Position numbers and translations under genes: made by a program. Positions 52,443-61,751 of a stretch of DNA of 64,000 nt are shown here, piece after piece. Under the pieces are notes generated by a model. The model was not told where the DNA came from. It made no database searches and saw only the letters and a program-made list of their open reading frames with translations. The DNA lies in assembly GCA_001045525.1 (NCBI GenBank), contig LDWW01000011.1, forward strand, positions 61,231 to 125,230, given 5' to 3'. Origin of the DNA: Chitinispirillum alkaliphilum. Lineage in GTDB: Bacteria; Fibrobacterota; Chitinivibrionia; Chitinivibrionales; Chitinispirillaceae. How positions within the stretch are numbered: position 1 is the stretch's first letter; the number at the start of each line of letters is the position of its first letter.

Positions 52443-54656
52443 TTATCGAACAATAAATCTGTTTTGTACAATGTTTTTTGATGTCGTGATGCGTCCAATG
52501 TACATGCCTTGTGGCAAGGATATATTATTCACCGTGTATGAAGAGCCCAAAACATGTATTTCTTTTTGGAAAATACACCTACCATTAAGGGAGTAGATAC
52601 TTAGCACTCCATAGTTTAAATCCGTTGGAAAGTTTGATATCCTAAGTTGATTCCCTGCTGAACTAATAAGAGGTAGAGATGCCCCTGTGTGCCGGTTGTT
52701 AATACTCCTGCTCACAGACACATCATCACTTACAAAACCGGAAAGAAGCAATTGTTTTACATTTATTGTTGTAATCTGACCTTTTTGCTCAGCACGAAGA
52801 GAAAGACCTGTAATATCATCGAGATTTGGATAGTCCATGCGAAGAGGCTCTTCTGTCCATGAGGGCTGAGAGAAGTCTCCGGGTGTGAGAAACAGTGTGG
52901 TATCTGAACGGGCCTGGGGTAATTCGATAGCGTGAGAAGTACCTGAAGCACTTAATGTGGCCTGATTCAGTACCAGGCTGAAGGAGCGGTCTGACTGATA
53001 GGTGATAATTATTGTGTCAATATTTTTATATGTTCCCTCTGCCCGGGCAAAGGCGCTGACCCATGAATAGTCCCCGGATGGGTTTTCCGCCAAGTCAAGC
53101 TCAGCAGTCAACCCACCTGCAGCTGTACTGATAAGAGCTGAGGAGCCAAAGCCATCAGCATTTTCACTCCACGCTGCCAAAGATGTGAAATTTTGTTTAA
53201 GCACTAAAGTATCAATGTATACTGCTGATAGAGAGAGATTTTGTCCAGGCATTGCAAATGAAACTGTATGCTCGTAAGGAGAATCGAGAAACCGGGTATT
53301 TCCCTTCCACATCAAAAATGCTTTGTTTTCATGAAATGGATTTGCAGAAACAGAAACCATACTGCCCTGTTTATATTCTCCGGAACCATCCCCGTCTCTC
53401 ACTGTAACCTGGTAGAAGCGTTGACCCCCGGTGTCACTTTCCGGTGCCCACCAGTTCCCTGATACCATAAGCATGGATAACAGATTGACTGCGGTTGCAT
53501 ATACCCCGCTGCCAGTGTTGTTTCGCATAATATCCCATGCACTGTTTAAAAATCCCTCAAATGCAGGATCCACCGTTGCTGCAACGGCAAAGGGCGCTGT
53601 AAAGACAATGTCTGACCAGTTATTAAGTGGAGTACCGTCAAGAGAATATCCGGCTCTGACGTTACGTGCATTACCATTGGTTGTATTATTAAGCCAGCTC
53701 ATCAGCCTATATGCCGCATTGTATGAATCCTGATTTCCGTAATGAATATAATCGGTTGCAATCCGCCAGGGATACCGGCATGCATTGTAATAATACTCAT
53801 CTGAATGGGGCGTATTTGAAGACCCCGTGGGATCGGGCCTTGGTGTTGAGTCGGTTATAAAATCCGGCATCAGTCCGGTATTGGGGGCAAAACCTGAGGT
53901 AATGGTACCTACCAGGCTATAAATTGTATCGATTGCTTCAAGCCAGAAAACATCATCTGTTGCGCTATGATAGGCGCGCAGGTGCCCAGGCATCCAGTCT
54001 GAACTGCGTGAACTAAAGTGATCCGGATCCCATCTGAGTTGAAAATCACCCCGGGCAATACGCTTTGTTTCAGGACTCATGTTCCCTGCAAGGATACCCT
54101 TTGTAATCATCTGCCGGGCTTCATGAAGATAATCGATATCACCGTCAGATCCCCACTGATGGTGTGCAAGAAGAAGTGCGTAAGCTATATCCATATCGCC
54201 ATCACTGGCTGATGTGGACCGTTTGTCAGATTCATTGTTAACAACAGTCCATGACATATTATAAGGATTCACACTGCTTGGATGATCCTTAAAAAAGTAA
54301 AACATTCCGTCAAAATATTCACGTGCCAGAGGCTCATGACCCGCCATTAGTGCAAAGATAATCATTCCATAGCCATGTGCCTCTGAAACGGTATTTGTAA
54401 TACTGTCATCAGTACCGGATCCCCCGGCCTGTATATAGTAGCCATTTTTCCTCGACTTTTTCAGGTGACCTTTATACTGGTTTTCATAGATTGATACCAC
54501 ATGGGAATTAAGCTCCTCCTGGGAATATTGTGATGGTTGTATTATACGGCCATCAAAATTCTGAGCCTGAGGAAAGGGACGCTGGGGTGCAGACCAAATG
54601 TTGCTGATACAGAAAAACAATAACAGGCTGATACGCTTACATGTAAAATTAACCAT
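52443..54656 (-). CDS. Secreted GH8 glycanase with beta-repeat, carbohydrate-binding-like and sorting domains
   Basis: About 737 residues. Signal peptide (about 1-22), GH8 catalytic domain (about 35-420: TVSEAHGYGMIIFALMAGH with the acid glutamate, STSASDGDMDIAYALLLAHH with the family aspartate), an InlB-like beta repeat (about 430-490), a jelly-roll-like module (about 495-650) and a C-terminal sorting tail of about 70 residues (VLSIYSLNGRCIFQKEI, ending GMYIGRITTSKN). GH8 enzymes cut beta-1,4-glucans, xylan or chitosan with inversion. Such tails direct proteins through the type IX or a related outer-membrane route in the FCB group. ATG 54656 has GGAG seven bases before it. Likely cellulase, xylanase or chitosanase; not resolved. 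Confidence 0.9.
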   Translation of the reverse strand: MVNFTCKRISLLLFFCISNIWSAPQRPFPQAQNFDGRIIQPSQYSQEELNSHVVSIYENQYKGHLKKSRKNGYYIQAGGSGTDDSITNTVSEAHGYGMIIFALMAGHEPLAREYFDGMFYFFKDHPSSVNPYNMSWTVVNNESDKRSTSASDGDMDIAYALLLAHHQWGSDGDIDYLHEARQMITKGILAGNMSPETKRIARGDFQLRWDPDHFSSRSSDWMPGHLRAYHSATDDVFWLEAIDTIYSLVGTITSGFAPNTGLMPDFITDSTPRPDPTGSSNTPHSDEYYYNACRYPWRIATDYIHYGNQDSYNAAYRLMSWLNNTTNGNARNVRAGYSLDGTPLNNWSDIVFTAPFAVAATVDPAFEGFLNSAWDIMRNNTGSGVYATAVNLLSMLMVSGNWWAPESDTGGQRFYQVTVRDGDGSGEYKQGSMVSVSANPFHENKAFLMWKGNTRFLDSPYEHTVSFAMPGQNLSLSAVYIDTLVLKQNFTSLAAWSENADGFGSSALISTAAGGLTAELDLAENPSGDYSWVSAFARAEGTYKNIDTIIITYQSDRSFSLVLNQATLSASGTSHAIELPQARSDTTLFLTPGDFSQPSWTEEPLRMDYPNLDDITGLSLRAEQKGQITTINVKQLLLSGFVSDDVSVSRSINNRHTGASLPLISSAGNQLRISNFPTDLNYGVLSIYSLNGRCIFQKEIHVLGSSYTVNNISLPQGMYIGRITTSKNIVQNRFIVR

Positions 54657-54956
54657 AAAAAAACTCCATACTATTTTGAACAAAATCACCTCTATATAAG
54701 GTACGACAAAAAAAATGCATATGCAAAAGATTCCTAAGAAAAGTTCAGGCGGGGAGGTTTTTCACTTGTGTTTTTACCAAAAAAACAGATTCAAAAAACT
54801 AAAATTGTATACTTATCTGTCCGCATTAAAAATGTAAGGAAAACATGTCTGTTTATATAAAAATTTGTTGTATCTGTAAAATGCATAAGTACTCTTTTAA
54901 TATTGTATATTAAAACTACTTTGAAAACTCATTCCAATCACGAAAGCGTCTCCAGT
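54657..54956. other. A+T-rich divergent promoter region
   Basis: About 300 bp with A/T-runs and no supported gene before the next ATG. It should hold promoters for the GH8 gene (minus) and the small cysteine-rich gene (plus). Confidence 0.5.
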
Positions 54957-55193
54957 ATGACACTGCCTTCTCCATATACAATCTGCGATTCAGATGGATG
55001 TACTTCAAAGTACCATCAAATACTCTCTTTTTGTGCAGACCACTTCATATCTTTTTGCCAAACAGGTATAACAGGAGAACTTCTTTGGCTTAATACTAAA
55101 GAAAACTGTCCTCAGCGCAGTTTTGAGGAAAGAGCGGAGGTTCTTACGCTTGGTGTGCTCTTTAAACAGTGGGGCAATACTGCCGCTAAGTGA
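54957..55193 (+). CDS. Small cysteine-rich protein upstream of DUF116
   Basis: About 78 residues, not recognised. It has CDSDGC followed by C-x(n)-FC and ENCPQRS, so about five cysteines, possibly metal or FeS-binding. Its stop overlaps or closely precedes the DUF116 start (6-bp gap to ATG 55199), which supports co-translation. The ribosome site is weak; a longer start (TTG 54903) is possible. A real gene is likely but not certain. Confidence 0.5.
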   Translation: MTLPSPYTICDSDGCTSKYHQILSFCADHFISFCQTGITGELLWLNTKENCPQRSFEERAEVLTLGVLFKQWGNTAAK

Positions 55194-55198
55194 GGTTA

Positions 55199-56053
55199 AT
55201 GGAGGAGCTTGAAAAACTCTGGCATACCCGCACTACCGATAAAGATAAAAAAGCAGAAGCTGATAATCGCAGAGGTGAAATATTTCATTATCTGAGAACT
55301 GAAAAAAACGTTTCTTATTTATCACAAACAGTTAATGTGAAACGTTTTGTCAGATGGCTGGCAGCTGCCGGTGAATTCAGATTTGAAGCTGAAAGGTTTC
55401 AAATCATGATAGAGTCAATGGATGAAAATGAACTGATAACGATAGCCGGTTCCCTTGCCGATTGGAGCATACAAGAGGTGTTCCCTCATCTTAAGCCCTA
55501 TACCAAACAGGTAAAAACTTTTTTAAATTGGGCGCATGATCAAAATGAGAGAGAGGATATTTTTCTTATTACCCGAAGCGAAACAGAATACCATTGTAAT
55601 ATGCTGGGTGCCGAAGTGATGAACCGGGGATTTAGGAGCGGTTTTGTACAAACTAAAAAAAGGATTGTCCTTGTTCCAGGTTGTATGAGAGTGTTTAACG
55701 ACAGTCGATGTAAAGCAGATGTAAACGGTTTGGATATCATCTGTACTTTTTGTTCTTCTCACTGTAATGTTGCTGCGATAACCAGATTAGGTTTAATAAA
55801 AAATTTTTCGGTTCTCATTGTTCCCCATGCATCCAATTTTTCCGCCTGGCTAAAACCATGGCAGGGTGTCCAGGATACTGGGCTTGTTGCGGTAGCATGC
55901 CCGCTTCATCTTGTCCCCGGAGGTTTAGAAATGAGAAAGTTGGGATTGATGGCTCAATGTATTGAACTTAATTTTTCCGGATGCAAAAAACACTGGAACC
56001 CAGAGGGTATCGCTACATCTCTTGATACTAAGCGACTTTTAAGTTTGCTTTAA
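55199..56053 (+). CDS. DUF116 family protein
   Basis: About 284 residues. The DUF116 core is in the C-terminal half: VPGCMRVFNDSRCKADVNG, LDIICTFCSSHCNVAAITRLG (cysteine cluster of CxxC-x(3)-C type), PHASNFSAW, VACPLHLVPGGLEMRKLGL and FSGCKKHW. The conserved cysteines suggest a metal or iron-sulphur site; function is undetermined. The N-terminal part (residues 1-120) is helical and acidic/basic without membrane spans. GAGG lies just before ATG 55199. Confidence 0.75.
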   Translation: MEELEKLWHTRTTDKDKKAEADNRRGEIFHYLRTEKNVSYLSQTVNVKRFVRWLAAAGEFRFEAERFQIMIESMDENELITIAGSLADWSIQEVFPHLKPYTKQVKTFLNWAHDQNEREDIFLITRSETEYHCNMLGAEVMNRGFRSGFVQTKKRIVLVPGCMRVFNDSRCKADVNGLDIICTFCSSHCNVAAITRLGLIKNFSVLIVPHASNFSAWLKPWQGVQDTGLVAVACPLHLVPGGLEMRKLGLMAQCIELNFSGCKKHWNPEGIATSLDTKRLLSLL

Positions 56054-56146
56054 AAAGCGATCTGCTCATTGCTCATGTAAAGCTTTGTAATATCGGCGGC
56101 GTTCCAAATCACTAATCCAAACCAATTTCAGTATATTGAAAATTCA

Positions 56147-56554
56147 TTAACCCGGCATCAAATCAAAACTGTGAATACCAGTTAAGTCAGATAGCCACGG
56201 GAGATGATCTCTCCAATAAACATTCATTTTTGGTTTTATCCCTGAAAGATCATCGAGTAGACCAGCCCTTAAAAATACTACATCAGGTTGGGATTTCATT
56301 TGACCATAGATGATTGAACCGCAGTTTGCACAAAAATGGCGATAAGCAGGACTGCCGCTATCACCTGTACATTCATAGATCTTAAGTTCGGTTCCTTCTA
56401 ATTGCAAATCTGATTTCTTGACTCCTATCACAAATGAAAATGCGGAACCCGAAGATTTCTGACAAGCTTTACAATGACACAATGCAGAAAACAATGGGTC
56501 AGATTTGAGTTGAAAACTTATCTGGCCACATAAGCAAGAGCCCTTCATATCCAT
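56147..56554 (-). CDS. GFA-family (glutathione-dependent formaldehyde-activating-like) zinc protein
   Basis: About 135 residues. GSCLCGQISFQL, LCHCKACQKSSGSAF and HFCANCGSIIYG are the zinc-binding segments of the GFA/CENP-V fold. Members are common and mostly of unknown substrate; true formaldehyde activation is not implied. GAGGAG seven bases before ATG 56554 sets the start. Confidence 0.9.
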   Translation of the reverse strand: MDMKGSCLCGQISFQLKSDPLFSALCHCKACQKSSGSAFSFVIGVKKSDLQLEGTELKIYECTGDSGSPAYRHFCANCGSIIYGQMKSQPDVVFLRAGLLDDLSGIKPKMNVYWRDHLPWLSDLTGIHSFDLMPG

Positions 56555-56601
56555 TATAAATCTCCTCATTCTACTATTTATTATAACCTTTTAACTTTCA
56601 A

Positions 56602-57408
56602 TCAGCTTTTAGAGAACCTTAAGGGTCGATTGTAACTGGCCTCATTTCTTAGAAAGGAAACAATAGCCAGGCAACAAATTGAAATAGTAATTGCCAACTG
56701 AAAACTCCATGGGGTATCGAAGCCAAGAAAATGTACCAATGCTATCCACCCTTGAACCAGTCCGAATATTCCAAAAAGGGCGATTCCCAGTAAATATCCA
56801 ATACGGTATTTTTTCAACACCGCTAAAATCATTAATGAATTGATAGCTGTCATTGAAAAATGAACCCAGGCCTCCCATAGAGAGGTGAAGTTGAAGATGA
56901 CGTGGTATATTCCTATGAGGTGGATAATAAGTCCGGCAAAAAAAGCAATGAGTGGCAACTTGGAAAAAAGGCTATCATAAAAAGGGGCAGGCCAATTATC
57001 TTTCCTGAAGAGAAGGGGACAGCATAAAAGAGCAAAAAGGAATAAGGCGAATTGTAAGCTGGTGTAAATGTTTCCAAAGGCATTGACAATTCCCATTAAA
57101 GACATGTTCTCTATTGAGCTAATTAACACAAATGAATTTACAGACACATTGACTGTTAAATTTATAAAGGCTGCAGATACACCAAACCGTGGTATTTTAA
57201 TGAGAAGAAATACAATTAGTGGATTAATGGCAGTCAAAGACAACCAGTACCCATTAATGACCGGTGAAACACCATAAGCCTCAGCTATGTCAAAAAAACC
57301 TATATTTATTGCATCAATTAGATGTATGATGTGTGTTATGGTTCCGACAAAATGACCAAAGATAAGTATGACAATGATGAATATCAAATCTTTATTCATA
57401 GCAAACAT
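56602..57408 (-). CDS. Integral membrane protein, unknown function
   Basis: 268 residues with about eight hydrophobic helices (for example IFIIVILIFGHFVGTI, PLIVFLLIKIP, LFLFALLCCPLLF, AITISICCLAIVSFL). No known motif. It lies about 100 bp after the MutS-like gene on the same strand. Histidines in the first helix (GHFVGTITHIIHLIDAI) are noticeable but no metal site can be assigned. Confidence 0.7.
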   Translation of the reverse strand: MFAMNKDLIFIIVILIFGHFVGTITHIIHLIDAINIGFFDIAEAYGVSPVINGYWLSLTAINPLIVFLLIKIPRFGVSAAFINLTVNVSVNSFVLISSIENMSLMGIVNAFGNIYTSLQFALFLFALLCCPLLFRKDNWPAPFYDSLFSKLPLIAFFAGLIIHLIGIYHVIFNFTSLWEAWVHFSMTAINSLMILAVLKKYRIGYLLGIALFGIFGLVQGWIALVHFLGFDTPWSFQLAITISICCLAIVSFLRNEASYNRPLRFSKS

Positions 57409-57510
57409 TGACAGGTAAGTTTTTGTTCATATTTTTACTCCTTGTTTCTCTTGTACGCACACATTTTTTTCATAAGATTTGCTGAAGTGATAACCTCTTT
57501 TTCTCCGCAG

Positions 57511-59124
57511 TCAAATAGACAGATAATATTTCGATTGATCTGCAACGCTTTTTGAAACTGAAATAGCTTCCTGAATCAAATCTTGAGGATATCCGTTTAT
57601 CTGTAGTATTCTGATTGCATTGTGCTTTTTTAAAAAGCCGCGCTTTAGTTTAAAGTCGAAGTGAACTGTTCCATCCTCAACATCTTCTCTGAAATGGTAT
57701 AGATCGTAATTTCCCCTGAGTAGACCAGATAACTCAATATCATGAGTAGATACGATTACAATATTGCCATTTAAACAAATCCTTGAAAGTACAGCTTTTG
57801 CTATTGCGATTCGCTCTATCGTATTGGTTCCCCTGAAAATCTCATCCAGACAAAACAAACAGGAAGAGTCTGTTTGGCTTGCGGTGAGTAAATTTTTTAC
57901 CGCAAGAACTTCCTGAAAATAATAGCTCTTACCACTCATTACATCATCAGAAATTCTGATTGTAGAATACAATTTTAGAGGAGGTATTCGGAATTCAGTT
58001 GCAAAAGAAGTGTTAATAGTTTGAGCAAAAAGAGTGTTTATAGATATTGCACGGATAAAAGTCGATTTCCCTGACATATTGGAGCCAGTTAGCAGTATGG
58101 ATTTTGGCCCGGTCGTTATGTCATTTGCTACACAGTTGGAAACAAGTGGATGATAAAGCCCGGAAGCGTGAAGCCCGGACTGCTCAGAAGAAATCAGTGG
58201 TTTGCAGTAATGTGGAAGACCTGCCCGTAACGATGCTATAGAGATAGCACTGTCGATCTCGCCGCAATATTCAAAGAACGTTTGTATATCACCTCTTCTC
58301 TCTTTCAAACGCCTGAGAACAGAGAAGACCAGTATCGGTTCGAGCAAAAATTGAACTTTAAGGTATTCTGAGAATAAGTAAGCCATCCCCATAAACGGAT
58401 CGGACACCTGCCTGGCCTCCAATTCGAAAACCTTCATCTTACTTTTAAGCGACTCAATAGATTTGACCGATTGCCTTACAGCTGTTTCTGATATGGAAGG
58501 AAGCTTGAACCTGAGCAGGTTTTCCGTGAATGAGCATAACTTGGAAAGTCGCTGTATTGAATTGGCATATCTGCATGTGTACTTTTTGTTCGCGTAGTGA
58601 ATGAAAATGTTAACACTAAATAGCCCCACCAGAAGAAGTGCTATTTGGGGAAATATTACAGTTAACAGTGCTGTTAAAAAGCTAACAGCAGATAATAGCT
58701 TTATGATAATTAAATATTTTGGTGGGTCTGCAAATTTCTCAAGAAAAAGATCTGCAACATCATAAGTATATACATCCGATAGTTTTGAGAGATAATACTG
58801 CGCATCTAATCTCCGTGTCTTGTTATGGGTGAAGTAATCAATCAGTATTTCCTGTTTATCGAAGCTGGGAGATTTTTCTATGGTAAGGAGTTTGGAATAG
58901 AGATACTGCTGACCTACCAGTGAAGTAGTTCTATCTGCAAAAGCAAAAACATCCCTGAAATCGATATCATTTATGGTTTGTTCAGAAACAACGTGAAAAG
59001 CAGATGAATTATCTCTCTTGCAGAAATAGCGCCCAATAAGTTCAAAGTTGAATGTCTCTTCCTTAGGTTTACCCCAGGACTTATCTAATTTTTGTATAAT
59101 GTTTTTTTTCCTATTGAACACCAT
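57511..59124 (-). CDS. MutS-family ATPase with membrane segment (non-canonical)
   Basis: 537 residues. The C-terminal MutS ATPase domain is clear: ILLTGSNMSGKSTFIRAI (Walker A, residues about 345-360), YYFQEVLAVKNLL, LFCLDEIFRGTNTIERI (Walker B, near 424) and IVIVSTHDIELSGLL. There is no mismatch-recognition or connector domain; instead the N-terminal half holds two hydrophobic helices (about 136-168). Such MutS-like proteins are frequent in Bacteroidetes and relatives, separate from MutS1 and MutS2, and have no proven function. It is 5 bp after the hydrolase gene. Confidence 0.85.
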   Translation of the reverse strand: MVFNRKKNIIQKLDKSWGKPKEETFNFELIGRYFCKRDNSSAFHVVSEQTINDIDFRDVFAFADRTTSLVGQQYLYSKLLTIEKSPSFDKQEILIDYFTHNKTRRLDAQYYLSKLSDVYTYDVADLFLEKFADPPKYLIIIKLLSAVSFLTALLTVIFPQIALLLVGLFSVNIFIHYANKKYTCRYANSIQRLSKLCSFTENLLRFKLPSISETAVRQSVKSIESLKSKMKVFELEARQVSDPFMGMAYLFSEYLKVQFLLEPILVFSVLRRLKERRGDIQTFFEYCGEIDSAISIASLRAGLPHYCKPLISSEQSGLHASGLYHPLVSNCVANDITTGPKSILLTGSNMSGKSTFIRAISINTLFAQTINTSFATEFRIPPLKLYSTIRISDDVMSGKSYYFQEVLAVKNLLTASQTDSSCLFCLDEIFRGTNTIERIAIAKAVLSRICLNGNIVIVSTHDIELSGLLRGNYDLYHFREDVEDGTVHFDFKLKRGFLKKHNAIRILQINGYPQDLIQEAISVSKSVADQSKYYLSI

Positions 59125-59129
59125 TATGC

Positions 59130-59903
59130 TTAAGCTCTCGCACTTTCATTTTTGTTCTTGTTTATGAGGTCTGGAATGGGTGACTGTATGCAATCTTTCT
59201 CCAATAAAATCTGTACTAACTCAAATGGCCTGAAAAAGAAAGGTGCATGTCCTGATTCTAAATATCGTATTTCACATCCTGCTCTTCTGTAAAACATTTC
59301 CTGCATTTCAGATGTCAGTGATTTATCCATTGTGCAAACTATTCCAACACGTGGTATCGATATAGGATTTGAGAGCCGTATTGGAGTTCCAATCGGTATT
59401 ACCGACTGAGATACCACTCTCATTTTGGCATACTCGATATCTTCATCTGAACAGCCATTGTAAATAATCCTTCCGATACTTTCGGGCAATAATCTTACGG
59501 ACATTTTGTCCGGGTTGATTTCAAAGCACTCTTTTAATTCTGAACCGGTGTCAGTTTTCAACAGCTCCCCTATGATTTCACCATCTTCGGGTATAAAGCC
59601 TGAAACGAAAACTGCCTTTTTGATCTTTTTGCCACCCAATATGTCGATCACTTTGGTAATAACAGCACCACCCATACTATGACCAACAAGAATAACATTT
59701 CCACTTGCCTCAGATAGTGTATCCAGAATTTTCTTGACATAAAGATCGAAAGTTATTTCATGGGGTTGCAAAATACTTTGAGGTTCGTGGCCTGGTAAAT
59801 CGGGGGTATACACGGTGTGCCCTTTTCCTTCAAGTATTCCCTTTACCTTATGCCAGCACCATCCTCCTTGTGCTGCCCCATGTACCAAAATGAAATCAGA
59901 CAT
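59130..59903 (-). CDS. Alpha/beta hydrolase (esterase-like)
   Basis: 257 residues. FILVHGAAQGGWCWHKV (oxyanion region), LPGHEPQ, nucleophile elbow VGHSMGGAVI with serine near 77, and SGHAPFFFRP with the catalytic histidine near 225. The pattern is like plant-type methylesterase/hydroxynitrile-lyase relatives (EstC-like). Substrate unknown. It precedes the MutS-like gene with a 5-bp gap. Confidence 0.9.
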   Translation of the reverse strand: MSDFILVHGAAQGGWCWHKVKGILEGKGHTVYTPDLPGHEPQSILQPHEITFDLYVKKILDTLSEASGNVILVGHSMGGAVITKVIDILGGKKIKKAVFVSGFIPEDGEIIGELLKTDTGSELKECFEINPDKMSVRLLPESIGRIIYNGCSDEDIEYAKMRVVSQSVIPIGTPIRLSNPISIPRVGIVCTMDKSLTSEMQEMFYRRAGCEIRYLESGHAPFFFRPFELVQILLEKDCIQSPIPDLINKNKNESARA

Positions 59904-59954
59904 TCAGGTGTCCTGTATATTTTCTTATTTGAGTCAGACTGACAACAACCTCAT

Positions 59955-60342
59955 TATTATTACTCCGGCAATTATATATGCATAAGAGAGTGTTTGAGTT
60001 TCATTACTTTTTTTTAAGAGTCCAGCGCTAAGAAGCGCTGTTTCAAAAACAATTGGGGTCTTCAGCCCCAAACCCCGACCTACTTTCTTTCCAAGGCCAA
60101 AGAAAGTAGGCAAAGAACGCCTTGGGAGCCCCACACTGGCTCCAATATTCGCGTTTTCGCCGGGGAAGGGCCAAAACTCGAGGACTCGAACAATTGGCCC
60201 CGGGAAAGGACCGGCGAAAGCGCTCATTCGCCAGTGATTGGGGCGGATTTGTACCCGATAGTTTTTTTAGGAGCTTACTGCCGTGCGCCCTGTGAAAGAT
60301 GGAGATAATTTTTATGCAAGTTTAATTGCCGGAGTAATAATA
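59955..60342. mobile_element. MITE-like palindromic element, 388 bp
   Basis: The ends are inverted repeats: 59955-59985 and the reverse complement of 60312-60342 share TATTATTACTCCGGCAATTA and, after a few differences, TGCATAA (about 31 bp in total). Inside lies a copy of the structured sequence also at 50553-50833, here in the opposite orientation and about 97 percent alike by eye. Nested perfect stems (13, 12, 8 and 7 bp) fill it. It encodes no transposase. The open frame within it mirrors the hairpins and is not a protein. Confidence 0.75.
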
Positions 60343-60376
60343 TGGGTAGTATCCCTCCGCTGACCGGAACCCATAG

Positions 60377-61093
60377 TTATTCCTTTTCAAAAACATAATC
60401 ACAGTAAGTCGAACTTTTTACCGATTTGGATTTCATCATAAACCCACTTTTCTGGAACATTCCCTCCAGAACCCAGTCAAATGTGGAATGTTCCTCGAGG
60501 AGATGATTTACAGCATCCTTTGTAAAATCGTCATCTCCTTTAGAGGCAATTAAATCTATCAGCTCTTCAAAATGTTCTTTATATTCAGAGACTGGAAATG
60601 AAAAGATTACATCCGAAAGAAATACTCTGCCGCCTGGCTTTAAAACCCTTGCCATGTGGTGGATAGAAACGGCCTTCCAAAAATCCGGCAAATGATGAAA
60701 AGCCACCTGCAAAATAAGAGCATCAGCATGATCGTGCTCAGAGAGGAATTCCAAAATACCTTTGTGTATGCACTTAATATTAGGAATATCATTTGACAGA
60801 ATTTTCTCACTCAGCAGATCCAGCATGACAGGAGATATATCAACAGCCAATATCTTCTTACAAAATTTAGATAATTCAAGGGTAAAAAAACCACTCCCGC
60901 ATCCTAAATCAACGACAGTACTTGTTTCTGTTAAGTTTAGCTGTTGCGCAATCCGGCGAGATTTTTCCAGGTAATTGCTTTCAAGTTTGGCACTGCGCTC
61001 ATCCCACTTTCTTGCTCTTTTCAGATCCAGAAATGTTGAGCCTACAGGTTTTCTTTCATCGAATATCATTTCACCCTCTTCCACTTTTCTCAT
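60377..61093 (-). CDS. Class I SAM-dependent methyltransferase
   Basis: 238 residues. Motif I is VVDLGCGSGFFTLELSKF (about 66-83), motif II ILAVDISPVMLDLL, ADALILQVAFHHLPDFW (motif IV with the HHL typical of ubiquinone/SAM-dependent methyltransferase 11), and LKPGGRVFLSDV. Substrate unknown. AAGGA precedes the ATG at 61093. GrpB is 10 bp upstream on the same strand, so co-transcription is likely. Confidence 0.9.
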   Translation of the reverse strand: MRKVEEGEMIFDERKPVGSTFLDLKRARKWDERSAKLESNYLEKSRRIAQQLNLTETSTVVDLGCGSGFFTLELSKFCKKILAVDISPVMLDLLSEKILSNDIPNIKCIHKGILEFLSEHDHADALILQVAFHHLPDFWKAVSIHHMARVLKPGGRVFLSDVIFSFPVSEYKEHFEELIDLIASKGDDDFTKDAVNHLLEEHSTFDWVLEGMFQKSGFMMKSKSVKSSTYCDYVFEKE

Positions 61094-61102
61094 ATCGTAT
61101 CC

Positions 61103-61609
61103 TTAGGAGTCTGCTTTTCTTTCAATTTCCCGAATAAAACTTGTTTTTGCAGAAGCGTACTCATTACCATCTTCCCACTCTTTTAACGCAAGATCTCTCT
61201 TTAATGACTCATACTGTTCTTTTGCCATTTGGTTATTAATCAAATAATCCCTGAAAAGAATGTGCCTTCTCCAAAAATGACTGCCGTACTCTACCATATG
61301 AATGTGATGTGTTGAAACACCATCCTGGGCTTTTACCAAAAATTTTCGTTCAGGAAATGAAGTTTCAAATTCAGAAATATATCTGTAACCAATATCTTGC
61401 AAAGAAAGCACAAAGTCATCTGCAGTGGCAAACCCTTTAAGACCAATCATTATATCTATAATGGGCTTTGCCGCAAGTTCTGGAACAGAAGTGCTTCCAA
61501 TATGTTCCACCCATGCGCTATCATCTGTTATCGCTCTGATTATGCTTGCCTTTTCAGTTTCGAAAAGTGCTTTCCATTCTTTTTGGTATTCCATTAACAC
61601 TATTTTCAT
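61103..61609 (-). CDS. GrpB/UPF0157 nucleotidyltransferase-fold protein
   Basis: 168 residues. WVEHIGSTSVPELAAKPIIDIMIGL is the family signature, followed by GYRYISEFETSFPERKFLV, HHIHMVEYGSHFWRRHILFRDYL and YESLKRDLA. The fold is nucleotidyltransferase-like. It is a widespread, small accessory protein of unknown role. Confidence 0.9.
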   Translation of the reverse strand: MKIVLMEYQKEWKALFETEKASIIRAITDDSAWVEHIGSTSVPELAAKPIIDIMIGLKGFATADDFVLSLQDIGYRYISEFETSFPERKFLVKAQDGVSTHHIHMVEYGSHFWRRHILFRDYLINNQMAKEQYESLKRDLALKEWEDGNEYASAKTSFIREIERKADS

Positions 61610-61751
61610 TTATTCCCAATCAGTCAATTTCGTGTTTGCTGAACTTTCGGTTCTCTCAGAATTTTATGAGTTTTATGGTTTAGATAAACCGCACCGTCCG
61701 ACAAATCTGTACAGTTCCCCAAAAATCGGAGAACTGTACATACATATAATT

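Noticed and set aside
59934..60227. Open frame of 97 codons on the minus strand
   Set aside because: It is the same repeat-derived text inside the MITE-like element, not a protein.
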